DNA of 32,683 nt from Lactobacillus kullabergensis (GCF_000967195.1 NZ_KQ033871.1:1453920-1486602), one strand, 5' to 3'. Numbered from the stretch's first letter, positions 1 through 10,356 are shown. Numbers and translations are program-made. Notes: generated from the sequence alone by a model not told the origin.

Positions 1-15
1 CCACTTAAATAATAT

Positions 16-42
16 AGTCGAGTTAATAACTCGGCTATTTTT
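16..42 (+). terminator. Rho-independent terminator, plus strand
   Basis: A 9-bp stem (AGTCGAGTT / AACTCGGCT, one G-T pair) with a 3-nt loop is followed by ATTTTT. The T-run is only on the plus strand, so it would end a plus-strand transcript entering from left of the window. No gene is visible for it here. Confidence 0.6.
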
Positions 43-73
43 ATGCAAAAAAATCGATAGATAATGAAATGAT

Positions 74-235
74 ATGAAACATAAACTGAATGTAAAACAA
101 CAAAAGTTTTGTGATGAGTTCAATTAGGAGTAGCAATGCAGCAAAAACCCGTTTCAGCTATTGGGGGAATGTTCTGTTGAAAATGAAAACCTTAAAAAAC
201 CAAAACGTTTTTCCTTAAAGCAAATTTAGTCTAAA
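74..235 (+). pseudogene. Remnant of a phage terminase small subunit gene
   Basis: From the ATG at 74 the frame reads MKHKLNVKQQKFCDEFN and then hits TAG at 125. In the +1 frame from 123 it continues IRSSNAAKTRFSYWG, and in the original frame further on it reads ENENLKKPK. Pieced together these resemble the N-terminal region of phage small terminases: a K/Q-Q-x-F-C-D-E-(F/Y)-I start, an N-A-x-x-A/K segment, and a later ENLxKP motif. Small terminase recognises the packaging site on phage DNA. At least two frameshifts and a stop codon break the frame and no large terminase follows, so this is decayed. The family call is from motif memory and the segment is short; a chance match is possible. Confidence 0.5.
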
Positions 236-650
236 GTAAAGGCTTAAAAAAAGTTGTAGTACACAGAATAGTATTGCAGCTTATTTTAGTAACTTAAATG
301 AAGGGTTAAGATTCATACTTTTTTGAGCTCTAGTAAAATTGTCAATAAACTCATCAATCGCTGTGTGCTTTAAATAGTAATAGCATAATTGTTTATAACC
401 AATATTCTCCACTTATATCACGATTGAGTTTATCAAGTATATAGACTCCAATTAAAACTCTTTTTTGATTTTCTGAACATCTTTCAAAGGACTTATCATC
501 CCTCTAAATTACCGATGTATCAACGCCTTTTACTATGAAACTATTCTATTAGCTAAATATCTAAGATTAGCCCACTTGCACGTCTGCTTAAAAATATGAA
601 GTCTAATATGAAGTTTTTTAGCTCATTTTGAGCTAGTTTCAGAAAACTTG
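236..650. other. Gene-free decayed stretch, possible unidentified minus-strand remnant
   Basis: No frame longer than about 25 codons stays open. On the minus strand, coding-like stretches appear in shifting frames: about 500-390 reads ENQKRVLIGVYILDKL and onward, then another frame from about 398 to 300 reads YYYLKHTAIDEFIDNF. Such switching between neighbouring frames is what a gene broken by indels looks like. I do not recognise the family. Nothing else (promoter, tRNA, repeat array) is visible. Confidence 0.3.
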
Positions 651-702
651 AAAAAACAAAAATGCCTTTATACCAGCGTTTAAGCCATCTGATATAAAGG
701 CA
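651..702 (-). terminator. Terminator behind tRNA-Pro
   Basis: A 14-bp inverted repeat (TGCCTTTATA plus CCAG at 663-676, partner 689-702, one wobble) with a 12-nt loop is followed on the minus strand by TTTTTGTTTTTT. It lies just downstream of the minus-strand tRNA-Pro and is the natural 3' end of that transcript. Confidence 0.75.
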
Positions 703-714
703 AAATCTTCTTTA

Positions 715-788
<74 letters not shown>

Positions 789-794
789 TTTATT

Positions 795-827
795 AAAAAA
801 ACTCACCGCTTTTGGTGAGTCTTTTTT
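795..827 (-). terminator. Hairpin terminator between the two tRNA genes
   Basis: A perfect 7-bp stem ACTCACC/GGTGAGT at 801-820 is flanked by A6 on one side and CTTTTTT on the other, so it can end transcription in either direction. It sits downstream of tRNA-Gly and upstream of tRNA-Pro, leaving almost no room for a separate tRNA-Pro promoter. Confidence 0.75.
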
Positions 828-831
828 CTAG

Positions 832-903
832 AGCGGAAGACGGGATTCGAACCCGCGACCCCCACCATGGCAAGGTGATGTTCTACCACTGAACTACTTC
901 CGC
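832..903 (-). tRNA. tRNA-Gly (anticodon GCC)
   Basis: Minus-strand cloverleaf with acceptor GCGGAAG/CTTCCGC and discriminator T73. The anticodon stem is TCACC/GGTGG with loop TTGCCAT, giving anticodon GCC. The T arm is GCGGG-TTCGAAT-CCCGT. CCA is not encoded. It reads GGC and GGU codons and lies just downstream of a strong promoter. Confidence 0.96.
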
Positions 904-915
904 AAGACAAATATC

Positions 916-943
916 ATTATAGCAAACCAATCTCATTTTGCAA
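916..943 (-). promoter_or_regulatory. Promoter of the tRNA-Gly/tRNA-Pro unit
   Basis: On the minus strand, TTGCAA (938-943), a 16-bp spacer and a perfect TATAAT (916-921) lie 12 bases before the mature tRNA-Gly 5' end, giving a start point near 909. Confidence 0.75.
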
Positions 944-1098
944 CCTTTTTTAGTAAAATAAATCCGTAAAATAAGTATTTTAACGGGAAAGCTTGCCTTT
1001 TGAGAGTTTCTAAAACATAATTGCTAGTAAAAGGTAGTATTCTGTTATACACAAATATGAAATCATATCACTGTCAGATAAAAAGGAGGGTTACAGAA

Positions 1099-1917
1099 TT
1101 GCAAAAAGAACTGGAAAAACTTGTTAATTTAGATTCTGGTAAAATCACTTTTGATGATAGTCAAATCGACTATATGTTGCAAAATATCGGAAACCTTGAC
1201 CCACATCTTCGTGATGATGTTGTTTATACGCTTTTTGCTCGTGGCTTTTTTGAAAATTCATTTACTTCAAAGCAGAAAGCAAAAATTTTTGCCAATTTTA
1301 TCAATTCAAAAAATCTGTTTAAGGGCATCGATCAGCCAGAAAACGATTTAATTTTTCTCAGAACATTCAGTGCATTACTGGGTTCCCTAATTTTAGATGA
1401 CGATAAAAAGCATTCAATTTTAAATGCGACCGAACGAAAAACTCTTTTTAACTGGAGTATTTCCTATTTGAAGGAAGAAAAAGATTTCCGCGGTTATGTT
1501 AAAGATAAAGGCTGGGCTCACAGCGTTGCTCATGGTAGCGACTTTTTAGGCTCTACTTTAAGTCATCCAGATTTTACAACAAATAATACTGCTGATATTT
1601 TTGCCATAATTGAAACGGTTTTTCAAAATATGCAAGGACCGTTTATTGATGATGAGGAGCAACGGTTAGCTTTTGCCTGTTTTGAAGGCGTTCATTTCGG
1701 TAAAATACCGACTGCTGAGTTTAATTCGTTTATTAACTGCTATAACGAAAAAATTTATCAGCAGCTCGCAGAAAATGATCGCATCAGCTGGTATCGATTA
1801 AGTTCCTGGCTCAAATTACTTCAAAACTGGTATTTTTATTTTTCAAACCAGTCTGTTAAAGATAATCTACTTTCGAAAATAACTGCCTATAACGAAAAAA
1901 TGGGTTATACATTGTAG
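1099..1917 (+). CDS. DUF2785 family protein
   Basis: A protein of about 272 residues. The frame is open further upstream (to 1021), but the only good ribosome binding site, AAGGAGG at 1083-1089, sits 9 bases before a TTG codon at 1099, so I place the start there (MQKELEKLV). The motif GWAHSVAHGSDFL near residue 140 is the hallmark of the DUF2785 family, whose function is unknown; the rest looks alpha-helical. It has no signal peptide or membrane segment, so it is probably cytoplasmic. The gene stands alone on plus between the tRNA genes and lysS and shares a bidirectional terminator with lysS. The family call is good; no function is claimed. Confidence 0.85.
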   Translation: MQKELEKLVNLDSGKITFDDSQIDYMLQNIGNLDPHLRDDVVYTLFARGFFENSFTSKQKAKIFANFINSKNLFKGIDQPENDLIFLRTFSALLGSLILDDDKKHSILNATERKTLFNWSISYLKEEKDFRGYVKDKGWAHSVAHGSDFLGSTLSHPDFTTNNTADIFAIIETVFQNMQGPFIDDEEQRLAFACFEGVHFGKIPTAEFNSFINCYNEKIYQQLAENDRISWYRLSSWLKLLQNWYFYFSNQSVKDNLLSKITAYNEKMGYTL

Positions 1918-1923
1918 GAAAAC

Positions 1924-1957
1924 TAAAAAAGAATCCCTAAAGAAGGATTCTTTTTTA
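1924..1957. terminator. Bidirectional terminator between DUF2785 gene and lysS
   Basis: GAATCC/GGATTC stem extended by A6/T6 on both sides (AAAAAAGAATCC ... GGATTCTTTTTT, loop CTAAAGAA). It serves both convergent genes. Confidence 0.85.
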
Positions 1958-2002
1958 GTAGTGTCATTAGCTTTGCTATAGTGCTAGCAAAACGATTAAT
2001 TA

Positions 2003-3544
<1,542 letters not shown>

Positions 3545-3561
3545 TTACATTTCCTCCATTA

Positions 3562-4581
3562 TTAATTAACTTCACTTCTGACAGCCCTTTGTTTTTGCCT
3601 TTTTTCATAATCATCAACGAAATTGTCAAGCAAATTATAAACTTCTTGTGCCGTCCAAACCTCATTTATTTTAGCACGAGTACGTGCAGAACGGGGAACT
3701 CCCTTTAAATAGTAGGCTGCTTGCTGGCGAAATTCAGGAACTGCAATCTTTTCCCCTTTTAATTCAACTAAACCTTTTAATTGGTGTTTAGCTGTAGCAA
3801 CCTTTTCACGGACAGTCTGCGGTTTGAGTTTCTCACCGGTTTCTAAATAGTGCACCATATTTTTAACTATCCAGGGATTGCCCAAGGCTGCCCGACCTAT
3901 CATAACTGCAGTTGATCCAATCTCATCCAAAGCTTTTTTAGCTAATTCCGGCGTCGTTATATCACCGTTAGCCACAAAAGGAATGTCAAGCACTTGAGCT
4001 ACATCGTGCAACGTTTCCCAATCAGCTTCTCCCATGTACATTTGCTTACGGGTTCTGCCATGCATTGCGATCATGCTGGCACCGGCTTCCTGAGCAGCTA
4101 AAGCATTTTCTACTGCAAAAATATGCTTGCGATCCCAGCCAATGCGCATTTTGACAGAAACTGGTTTTTGCACATTTTGGACAACTTTATGTACCATTTG
4201 GTAAATTTTATTAGAATCAAGCAGCCATTTAGATCCCGCATCTGTTTTCGTTACTTTAGGAACCGGACATCCCATATTAATATCAATAATATCAGCAGCA
4301 GTATGTTGGTCAATATATTGTGCTGCTTCAAGTAAAGTATCTTCAGTACCACCAAATATTTGAATACTCATAGGATGTTCTTGCGGGTTAACCTTCATCA
4401 TTGACATAGTTTTCTTATTACGATAAATAATGCCATGATCTGAGATCATTTCACAGACAACTAAACCAGCCCCAAATTCCTTACAAATCATTCTAAAGGC
4501 AGAATTTGACACTCCAGCCATTGGCGCCACCACAACACGATTGGGAATAGTTATATCACGAATTTTCCAACTGTTATCCAC
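3562..4581 (-). CDS. dus: tRNA-dihydrouridine synthase (DusB-like)
   Basis: 339 residues. It is an FMN-dependent TIM-barrel enzyme that reduces uridines in the tRNA D-loop using NADPH. The N-terminal PMAGVSN (residues 20-26) is the flavin-site signature. MGCPVPKV carries the catalytic Cys at residue 105. NGDI and the phosphate-binding MIGRAALGNPW follow, with a helical C-terminal tRNA-binding domain. The start is GTG at 4581 behind AAGGG at 7-base spacing. It lies directly upstream of lysS with a 17-base gap and is almost certainly co-transcribed with it. Which D-loop position it modifies cannot be read from the sequence. Confidence 0.95.
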   Translation of the reverse strand: MDNSWKIRDITIPNRVVVAPMAGVSNSAFRMICKEFGAGLVVCEMISDHGIIYRNKKTMSMMKVNPQEHPMSIQIFGGTEDTLLEAAQYIDQHTAADIIDINMGCPVPKVTKTDAGSKWLLDSNKIYQMVHKVVQNVQKPVSVKMRIGWDRKHIFAVENALAAQEAGASMIAMHGRTRKQMYMGEADWETLHDVAQVLDIPFVANGDITTPELAKKALDEIGSTAVMIGRAALGNPWIVKNMVHYLETGEKLKPQTVREKVATAKHQLKGLVELKGEKIAVPEFRQQAAYYLKGVPRSARTRAKINEVWTAQEVYNLLDNFVDDYEKRQKQRAVRSEVN

Positions 4582-4608
4582 TAAATCACCCTTTCAAAAC
4601 ACCATAAT

Positions 4609-4636
4609 ATCTTAACAAAAAGGATTCTATAAGCAA
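4609..4636 (-). promoter_or_regulatory. Candidate promoter for dus-lysS
   Basis: Minus strand TTGCTT (4631-4636), 16-bp spacer, TAAGAT (4609-4614), placed 28 bases before the dus GTG. Five of six -10 positions and four of six -35 positions match consensus. Confidence 0.45.
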
Positions 4637-4694
4637 AATTCATGGTACTTTTCGTAACAAAAAGTTAACCCTTGATATCTATATAAATCTTTAA

Positions 4695-5321
4695 TTACTT
4701 TTCGATAAAAAATTTTCCAGGTGCAACTCTATTATAATAACGCAAAAACGGTTTTTGGCTAGCTTCATCAACTGAAATATTAATTACACCAGCATTTTGT
4801 ATTTCACCAACCAAAGTTATTTTGGGGATGCCTAAAACATTCTGAACCAATGAACGTGAAGCTGTTCCGTGAAAGACTAATAAAACTGACTCGTCTTTGT
4901 GATTATTGATTAAGTCATGCCAGAAATCCATTAATCTATCTGCCAAATGTTGGTAAGTTTCTCCTGAACAATAATCACTATAGTTTTCTTTAAAATAGCC
5001 TAATTCATCAAATACTTGCGGATATTTAGCAATTATATCATGTACATCTTGACCATCCCAGTTGCCGTAATTCATTTCAGATAATCTGTCATCAACAATA
5101 ATTTCATGCTTGCCATGGTTTAAAATTTTTGCAGTTTCACGGGCTCTTTTTAAAGGGCTGCTATATACACAATCAATTTTATTAATGTCAAAACTGTCTC
5201 TTAAGTTTTCAGCCTGCTTTTTACCTTTTTCATTCAGTGGTAGATTTGTTCCTGACCCGTTAATACCAAAAGTTTTATTAGTATCTGTTTGGCCGTGACG
5301 AACAATATACACATTCAGCAT
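4695..5321 (-). CDS. Histidine phosphatase family protein (phosphoglycerate-mutase-like)
   Basis: 208 residues. RHG at residues 8-10 carries the phospho-accepting His9. SSPLKRARETA (around 54-64) supplies the conserved Arg, SEMNYG the Glu82, and VFHGTASR the second catalytic His151. This is the full catalytic set of the branch 1 histidine phosphatases, which includes cofactor-dependent mutases, broad phosphatases such as PhoE, and CobC-like enzymes. Mutases are usually longer (about 230-250), so a phosphatase is more likely; the substrate is unknown. The ATG has AAAGGAG 8 bases upstream and its own extended -10 promoter. It lies between the ABC exporter gene and dus, where many Bacilli have no gene. 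Confidence 0.88.
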   Translation of the reverse strand: MLNVYIVRHGQTDTNKTFGINGSGTNLPLNEKGKKQAENLRDSFDINKIDCVYSSPLKRARETAKILNHGKHEIIVDDRLSEMNYGNWDGQDVHDIIAKYPQVFDELGYFKENYSDYCSGETYQHLADRLMDFWHDLINNHKDESVLLVFHGTASRSLVQNVLGIPKITLVGEIQNAGVINISVDEASQKPFLRYYNRVAPGKFFIEK

Positions 5322-5356
5322 TTAATTTTCTCCTTTACTTTTCATTCATCTCTTTC

Positions 5357-5365
5357 ATTATAGCA
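5357..5365 (-). promoter_or_regulatory. Extended -10 promoter of the histidine phosphatase gene
   Basis: Minus strand TGCTATAAT, a perfect -10 with the TGn extension, 36 bases before the ATG. No good -35 is visible at 17 bases, as is allowed with an extended -10. Confidence 0.6.
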
Positions 5366-5437
5366 AAATTGGTACTGACCGCATCTTTAATCTTAAAAAA
5401 GCCTAAAAACTATAATTTTATTTGGTTGATACTTAAA

Positions 5438-7018
5438 TTAGTCTTTTTTTAGATTAACAACTTCATCATAATATTTCAATTCTGCAAAACGGTGTACAAC
5501 ACTAATTATTGTGACATTAGGCAAATATTTCTTTATCATTCGGTAAACAATAGCAATAGTATTTTCATCTAAATTACTAGTAAATTCATCTAACAGTAAT
5601 ATTTGCGGTTTCGAGATGATTGCCCTTAAAAATAAAATTTTTTGTTTTTCGCCACCAGAAATTTTATTTTTAAAATCTCCAGGTGTTTTGACCGTCAAGT
5701 CCTTTTCAGTATGAATTAACGTATTTAAATTGACTTCTTCAATCAATTTAAATACTTCTTTAACGGCAACTTTATTATTTGGATAACAAATATTTGCCAT
5801 AATTGAGCGGTTAAATAATTGTGTACTTTGAGGCAAATACATTAAATCTGGCTGCTTAGCAAAAGGCAAAATAATTTGCCCGGATTGTGGTTGATAAAAA
5901 CCAGTCAAGAGTTTAAGCATAGTACTTTTACCAGTTCCATTTGGTCCTACTAATGCGGTCATTTTTCCTTTTTTAAATTCTAAATCCAAATTTTGGAAAA
6001 CGTCTTGCTTATTTTTATAGGAATAGCTGATTTGCTTAAAAGCAATTGTTTTTGCATTTTGATCAAACTTAAAAGCTGACAAATTTTTAGTCGCATTTTC
6101 CCCGTATTCCAGTTCCGACAGACCAGAACGAATTCTGTTGAGAAATTCTTCAATCGCTAAATACTGGGTGCCAAAACCAGACAAATTAACAATAGAATAT
6201 AACAGAATCAGGATCAAAGAGAGTGCCTGATTTTCTTTAGTGCCAATTAAAAATTGCCCTAAAGCCGTAATAATGCAGGCCAAAATCACAATTAAAAATT
6301 GCTGGAACAGAGAAGCCTCGTTAGTAATTTTTTGAACTTTGATAAAAGTCTTTTGTTCATCATTCAAGATTTTATCCATATTCTGTTCTTCAAAGTCTTT
6401 AGAATTAGTTGCTAAAATCGTTTCTATGTTACTGTAATAATCAATGATATATTCATTGACTTTTGAAGCACTTTTTAATGATGCCGCAACATTATCCCTA
6501 TTTTTTCGCGCCATCCACACCGAAATCAACATATAACTAACAAAGAAAAATAAATATAAAAAACCCACAAAGATATTTTGTATACTTAACATTATTGTGT
6601 ACATAATAAGCATAACAGACATTTGCACTACAACTCCAAGTCCGGATTGCTCCAACTCTCGACATGCAAATGAAACATCTTTAATGTAGCTTTGAACCTT
6701 TCCTACCGGTTTATCAGAAAAGTAGCTAAAAGGCTTATTAACAACTGACTCCCATAAAATTTGTTTAGAAAACTTTCTTACAGCTTGAATAAATGAATTA
6801 TTACAACTATTTATTAACGGCATCATCATCAAAGAGACAGCCATGGCGAGTACTAATAATATTTGACAATTTGTGCTTAAATGGGCCTGAAATAATTCAG
6901 TAATCAAATACGGTTGTGCAAAATACACGGCATAGGCAAGAAAAAGAAACACGCAAAAAAGTGCTATTTTTGGTATTCCAATTCTATTAATTACCTGTCG
7001 TAGATATTTCCCAACCAT
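5438..7018 (-). CDS. ABC exporter, fused membrane and ATPase domains
   Basis: 526 residues. The N-terminal half (about 1-300) holds five or six hydrophobic segments (around 18-40, 52-70, 128-148, 150-170, 240-258, 266-284) of an ABC exporter membrane domain. The C-terminal half is a complete ATPase: Walker A GPNGTGKS (358-365), Q-loop LPQSTQ, signature ISGGEKQ (453-459), Walker B ILLLDE (473-478), H-loop His509. It is a half-transporter that must dimerise in the cytoplasmic membrane. No N-terminal peptidase domain is present, so it is not a bacteriocin-processing exporter; lipid, peptide or drug export are all possible. The ATG is preceded by GAGAGGA. It sits 70 bases after hslO, with no partner transporter or precursor peptide nearby. 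Confidence 0.9.
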   Translation of the reverse strand: MVGKYLRQVINRIGIPKIALFCVFLFLAYAVYFAQPYLITELFQAHLSTNCQILLVLAMAVSLMMMPLINSCNNSFIQAVRKFSKQILWESVVNKPFSYFSDKPVGKVQSYIKDVSFACRELEQSGLGVVVQMSVMLIMYTIMLSIQNIFVGFLYLFFFVSYMLISVWMARKNRDNVAASLKSASKVNEYIIDYYSNIETILATNSKDFEEQNMDKILNDEQKTFIKVQKITNEASLFQQFLIVILACIITALGQFLIGTKENQALSLILILLYSIVNLSGFGTQYLAIEEFLNRIRSGLSELEYGENATKNLSAFKFDQNAKTIAFKQISYSYKNKQDVFQNLDLEFKKGKMTALVGPNGTGKSTMLKLLTGFYQPQSGQIILPFAKQPDLMYLPQSTQLFNRSIMANICYPNNKVAVKEVFKLIEEVNLNTLIHTEKDLTVKTPGDFKNKISGGEKQKILFLRAIISKPQILLLDEFTSNLDENTIAIVYRMIKKYLPNVTIISVVHRFAELKYYDEVVNLKKD

Positions 7019-7088
7019 TTTTCTTTCCTCTCAAAATTCTAACTAAAATAAATCAAAACATATTTATCACTAATACGACAATAACTTA

Positions 7089-7964
7089 TTATTTAATTTT
7101 AGTCAGAATAGTTTTTAATTCATTTTCTGTGTAGTGGTATTTATTGCCACAAAAACTACAAGTCAGCTCAGCTCCGTGATCTTCATTTATCATGGCTTCG
7201 ATTTGACTTTTCTTCATTGTTGCTAAAATCTTACCATATTTTTCCTTAGAACAATCACACTTGAAGGCAACTTCATCTTTTTCTAAAATCTTACAGTCAT
7301 CGCCTAGAATCATAGCTGCCAATTTTTCAGGAGTCAAACCATCTAAAAATGCCGTAGAAAGCGCAGGTAAATTGTTGATGCGATCAATAGTTTTCGTAAT
7401 TAAGCTATCTGTTGCACCAGGCAATGCTTGTAGCATGAATCCACTTGCTTCACCGATAGTATTATTAGGATTAACAAATACAGATAAACCAACAGCGGAA
7501 GGTATTTGTTCTGATTTTGTTAAATAATAGGCAATATCTTCAGCAATTTCACCGGAAACAATAGGTACTTGACCCGTATATGGTTCCTTTAAGCCCAAGT
7601 CTTTAGTTACTTCAAGCCAACCTTCGCCAACTGCTTTTTTAACGTCAATATGACCATTCTTTTTTGGTGGTAATGCAATGTGAGGATTTTTAACATAACC
7701 CTTCACAGTTAAATCTGATTTGGCTGTCACAATCGTGGGACCCACGGGTCCATTGCCTAATAGTCTGATAGTCAGTTCTTCCTTATCGGTAAGTTCTGCT
7801 CCTGCTAGTAAAACTCCTGCTATTAAACTACGTCCAAGAACAGCAGAAGAAGCTGACCAAGTGTCATGGCGAGTTTGTGCCTCTTGAACCAAACCTTTGG
7901 CAGTTATTGTTAACAGACGCAAGTTTTTTGATTTATCAATTGCTTTAACTAAATAATCATTCAT
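7089..7964 (-). CDS. hslO: Hsp33 redox-regulated chaperone
   Basis: 291 residues. It is a cytoplasmic holdase switched on by oxidative unfolding. The C-terminal redox switch is intact: CDC at 236-238 and CSFC at 269-272 form the CxC-x30-CxxC zinc site. The N-terminal dimer/substrate domain includes GNGPVGPTIV near residue 70. The ATG has AGGAGA just upstream. That site touches the U-run of the hairpin that follows ftsH, so expression probably depends on read-through from ftsH. The ftsH-hslO neighbourhood is conserved across Bacilli. Confidence 0.97.
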   Translation of the reverse strand: MNDYLVKAIDKSKNLRLLTITAKGLVQEAQTRHDTWSASSAVLGRSLIAGVLLAGAELTDKEELTIRLLGNGPVGPTIVTAKSDLTVKGYVKNPHIALPPKKNGHIDVKKAVGEGWLEVTKDLGLKEPYTGQVPIVSGEIAEDIAYYLTKSEQIPSAVGLSVFVNPNNTIGEASGFMLQALPGATDSLITKTIDRINNLPALSTAFLDGLTPEKLAAMILGDDCKILEKDEVAFKCDCSKEKYGKILATMKKSQIEAMINEDHGAELTCSFCGNKYHYTENELKTILTKIK

Positions 7965-7974
7965 TTTATTCTCC

Positions 7975-8006
7975 TAAAAAAATAGAGCCTAATTGTAGGC
8001 TCTATT
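7975..8006 (-). terminator. Terminator/attenuator between ftsH and hslO
   Basis: A perfect 11-bp stem (AATAGAGCCTA / TAGGCTCTATT, loop of 4) is followed on the minus strand by T7 (AATAGAG arm then TTTTTTTAG). The U-run ends at the hslO Shine-Dalgarno AGGAGA (7970-7975). It lies 5 bases after the ftsH stop. Confidence 0.8.
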
Positions 8007-8011
8007 AAATA

Positions 8012-10270
8012 TTACTCTTGAGGATGATCATTTTCACTAGGTGACTGATCGGTGTCATTAGAATTTTGCTTTCCTGTAGAATCTTCATTTTTAGATTCTG
8101 AAGAATTTAACTCATGCTCTTTTTCTTCTTTATCTAGCTCTGATTCTTTTGGAAATTCATTCTTTTCTGGATTCTCAGGATTACTTTCCTCTGCTTCTTC
8201 GTTCTTTTGTGCAGGTGATTCTAAAGAGTTATCTCTTTCTTCCTGTGCTTTTTCAGAATTTACGATATTCTTTTTCTGAGAATGATTTTCTTTCTTTTCA
8301 GCAGCAGCTTTAGCCTCTTCATAAGTTGAAGCCTTCGATTCGCTAGGATATTCCTGCTCAGTTTTTTCTGGCATCTTTCCAGTTGTGTAAAGAGACATAA
8401 TCTGCTTTTCATCTAAAGTTTCATACTTAAGCAGAGCTTCAGCAATAATGCGATGTTTTTCGCGATTATTTTTCACAATCTCAACTGCTTTAGCGTGAGC
8501 TTCGTCAAGTAGCTTCTTAACTGCTTCATCAATTTTGGCAGAAGTTGCTTCACTATATGGTTTAAAGCCATACGGATTGGTTTCGCCTTCTTTTTCCAGT
8601 TCTACCATTCCTAATGAGTCGGTCATTCCGTAATTAACTACCATACTATGAGCAATTTGTGTTGCTTGCTCGAAGTCGTTAGAAGCACCTGTTGATTGAT
8701 CACCAACTACCACTTCTTCACCGGCACGGCCACCCATTAAACCAACGATTTGTTCCATTAACTGTTTCTTGGTTAGCAGGAACTGGTCATCTTTAGGCAA
8801 CATCAAGTTATAACCACCTGTTCTGCCATGGGGAACAATAGTTACTTTACGTACCGTTCTTGAATCACTTAAAACTAACCCGCAAATAGAGTGACCGGCT
8901 TCATGGAAGGCAACTCGACGCCTTTCTTTTTGAGAAATCAAGCTATTTCTCTTGGCAGGACCCGCAATAACGCGATCTTCTGCTTCATCCAAATCAGCAG
9001 CAGTAATATTTGTGCCATTACGTCTTGCCGCAAGTAGAGCGGCTTCGTTAAGTAGGTTGGCCAAGTCGGCACCGACAAAGCCTGGCGTCTGGCGAGCAAT
9101 TTCCTTTAAGTCAACATCATCAGCCAGAGGCATGTTTTTGGCATGAACACGTAAAATAGCTTCACGACCGCGAACATCAGGAGTTCCAACCAAGATTTTT
9201 CTGTCAAATCTACCCGGCCTTAGTAAAGCCGGATCTAAGACGTCGGAACGGTTAGTAGCTGCAATAACGATTACGCCTTCGTTACCTTCAAAACCATCCA
9301 TCTCAACTAACAACTGGTTTAAAGTTTGTTCACGTTCATCATTGCCACCGCCACTGGCATTGCCGCCACGTCTACGCCCAATGGCATCAATTTCGTCAAT
9401 AAATATAATACTTGGAGCATTTTTCTTAGCATTGGTAAACAGATCACGTACACGACTGGCACCAACACCGACAAACATTTCAACAAAGTCAGAACCTGAG
9501 ATTGAGAAGAATGGTACATTCGCTTCGCCCGCTACGGCACGAGCAAGCAACGTTTTACCAGTACCCGGAGGGCCCTCAAGTAAAACACCCGAAGGAATTT
9601 TAGCACCAAGCTTAGTAAATTTAGCTGGGTTCTTTAAAAACTCAACTACTTCTACTAATTCCTGTTTCTCTTCTTCTTCACCAGCAACATCAGAAAAACG
9701 AACTTTATTTTTCTTGGGATCCTCAGGTTTTACATGAGAGCGCCCAAAGTTCATAATGCCGCCATTACCGCCTCGGCCACCGCCGCTTTGACTGACCATC
9801 ATCCAAAGCATCACAATGAAAAGAATAGTTGGCACCAGCATCACAATTGTGGAAATCCAGTTACCAGACTGTGACTCCCCTTGAGTCGTCATCTTAGTGC
9901 TGCTCTTTTGAGCTAAATCCTGAACTTTAGACACGCTTGAATCGTTTTGCAACATTGTAGTTGAAAAACGTGATACTTTTGAGCCTGAATTGCCATTAAA
10001 AAAGTCAAAACTGTTTTTTGACTGGCTTTTACTTTCCTGTGTTTCCTTATAACTACCTGAAACAGTATAAACACCATTTGCAGGTTGAATGTTAAAATTC
10101 TTAACTTTTCCCTTGCGCAAATCACTGACAAATTCAGAGTAGCTGATATTTTCACTGCTGCCAGAATTATCTGATCCACCAAGTGCCCAGTTGATTCCTC
10201 CTAGTAACAAGAGAAAAACAACTATATAGAAAAGACCATTTGAAAACAGCCGATTCCGGTTATTTTTCAT
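8012..10270 (-). CDS. ftsH: ATP-dependent zinc metalloprotease FtsH
   Basis: 752 residues. This membrane-anchored AAA+ protease degrades unassembled membrane proteins and regulators. Transmembrane helices lie near residues 8-25 and 140-158 with an extracellular loop between. Walker A is GPPGTGKT (233-240), Walker B IIFIDE (about 289-294), the second region of homology ends at RPGRFDR, and the zinc site is HEAGH (456-460). The frame opens at a TTG at 10285, but GGAGG (10277-10281) sits 6 bases before the ATG at 10270, so that ATG is the start. The last 120 or so residues (from about 630) are a highly acidic, Glu/Lys/Ser/Asn-rich tail that looks disordered and is long for the family. It follows tilS without hpt in between. 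Confidence 0.98.
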   Translation of the reverse strand: MKNNRNRLFSNGLFYIVVFLLLLGGINWALGGSDNSGSSENISYSEFVSDLRKGKVKNFNIQPANGVYTVSGSYKETQESKSQSKNSFDFFNGNSGSKVSRFSTTMLQNDSSVSKVQDLAQKSSTKMTTQGESQSGNWISTIVMLVPTILFIVMLWMMVSQSGGGRGGNGGIMNFGRSHVKPEDPKKNKVRFSDVAGEEEEKQELVEVVEFLKNPAKFTKLGAKIPSGVLLEGPPGTGKTLLARAVAGEANVPFFSISGSDFVEMFVGVGASRVRDLFTNAKKNAPSIIFIDEIDAIGRRRGGNASGGGNDEREQTLNQLLVEMDGFEGNEGVIVIAATNRSDVLDPALLRPGRFDRKILVGTPDVRGREAILRVHAKNMPLADDVDLKEIARQTPGFVGADLANLLNEAALLAARRNGTNITAADLDEAEDRVIAGPAKRNSLISQKERRRVAFHEAGHSICGLVLSDSRTVRKVTIVPHGRTGGYNLMLPKDDQFLLTKKQLMEQIVGLMGGRAGEEVVVGDQSTGASNDFEQATQIAHSMVVNYGMTDSLGMVELEKEGETNPYGFKPYSEATSAKIDEAVKKLLDEAHAKAVEIVKNNREKHRIIAEALLKYETLDEKQIMSLYTTGKMPEKTEQEYPSESKASTYEEAKAAAEKKENHSQKKNIVNSEKAQEERDNSLESPAQKNEEAEESNPENPEKNEFPKESELDKEEKEHELNSSESKNEDSTGKQNSNDTDQSPSENDHPQE

Positions 10271-10356
10271 AAAAAACCTCCACAAAGTTTCTAGAGATAT
10301 ACGAATAAAAGTTTATCACAAATTTAGGTTGCGCTCTAATAATTTAAAATTTCTTA

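Noticed and set aside
136..180. A 14-codon frame MQQKPVSAIGGMFC with AGGAG upstream, resembling a small signalling or bacteriocin-like precursor.
   Set aside because: The same bases read better, in another frame, as part of the terminase remnant, and no processing or export gene is adjacent.
8052..8279. Plus-strand Ser/Phe-rich frame opposite the ftsH tail.
   Set aside because: It is the antisense image of Glu/Lys codons; no start signals.
9342..9737. A 131-codon plus-strand frame opposite the ftsH ATPase domain.
   Set aside because: It lies antisense to the highly conserved Walker A/B region, has no ribosome binding site, and its sequence is the complement of conserved codons.
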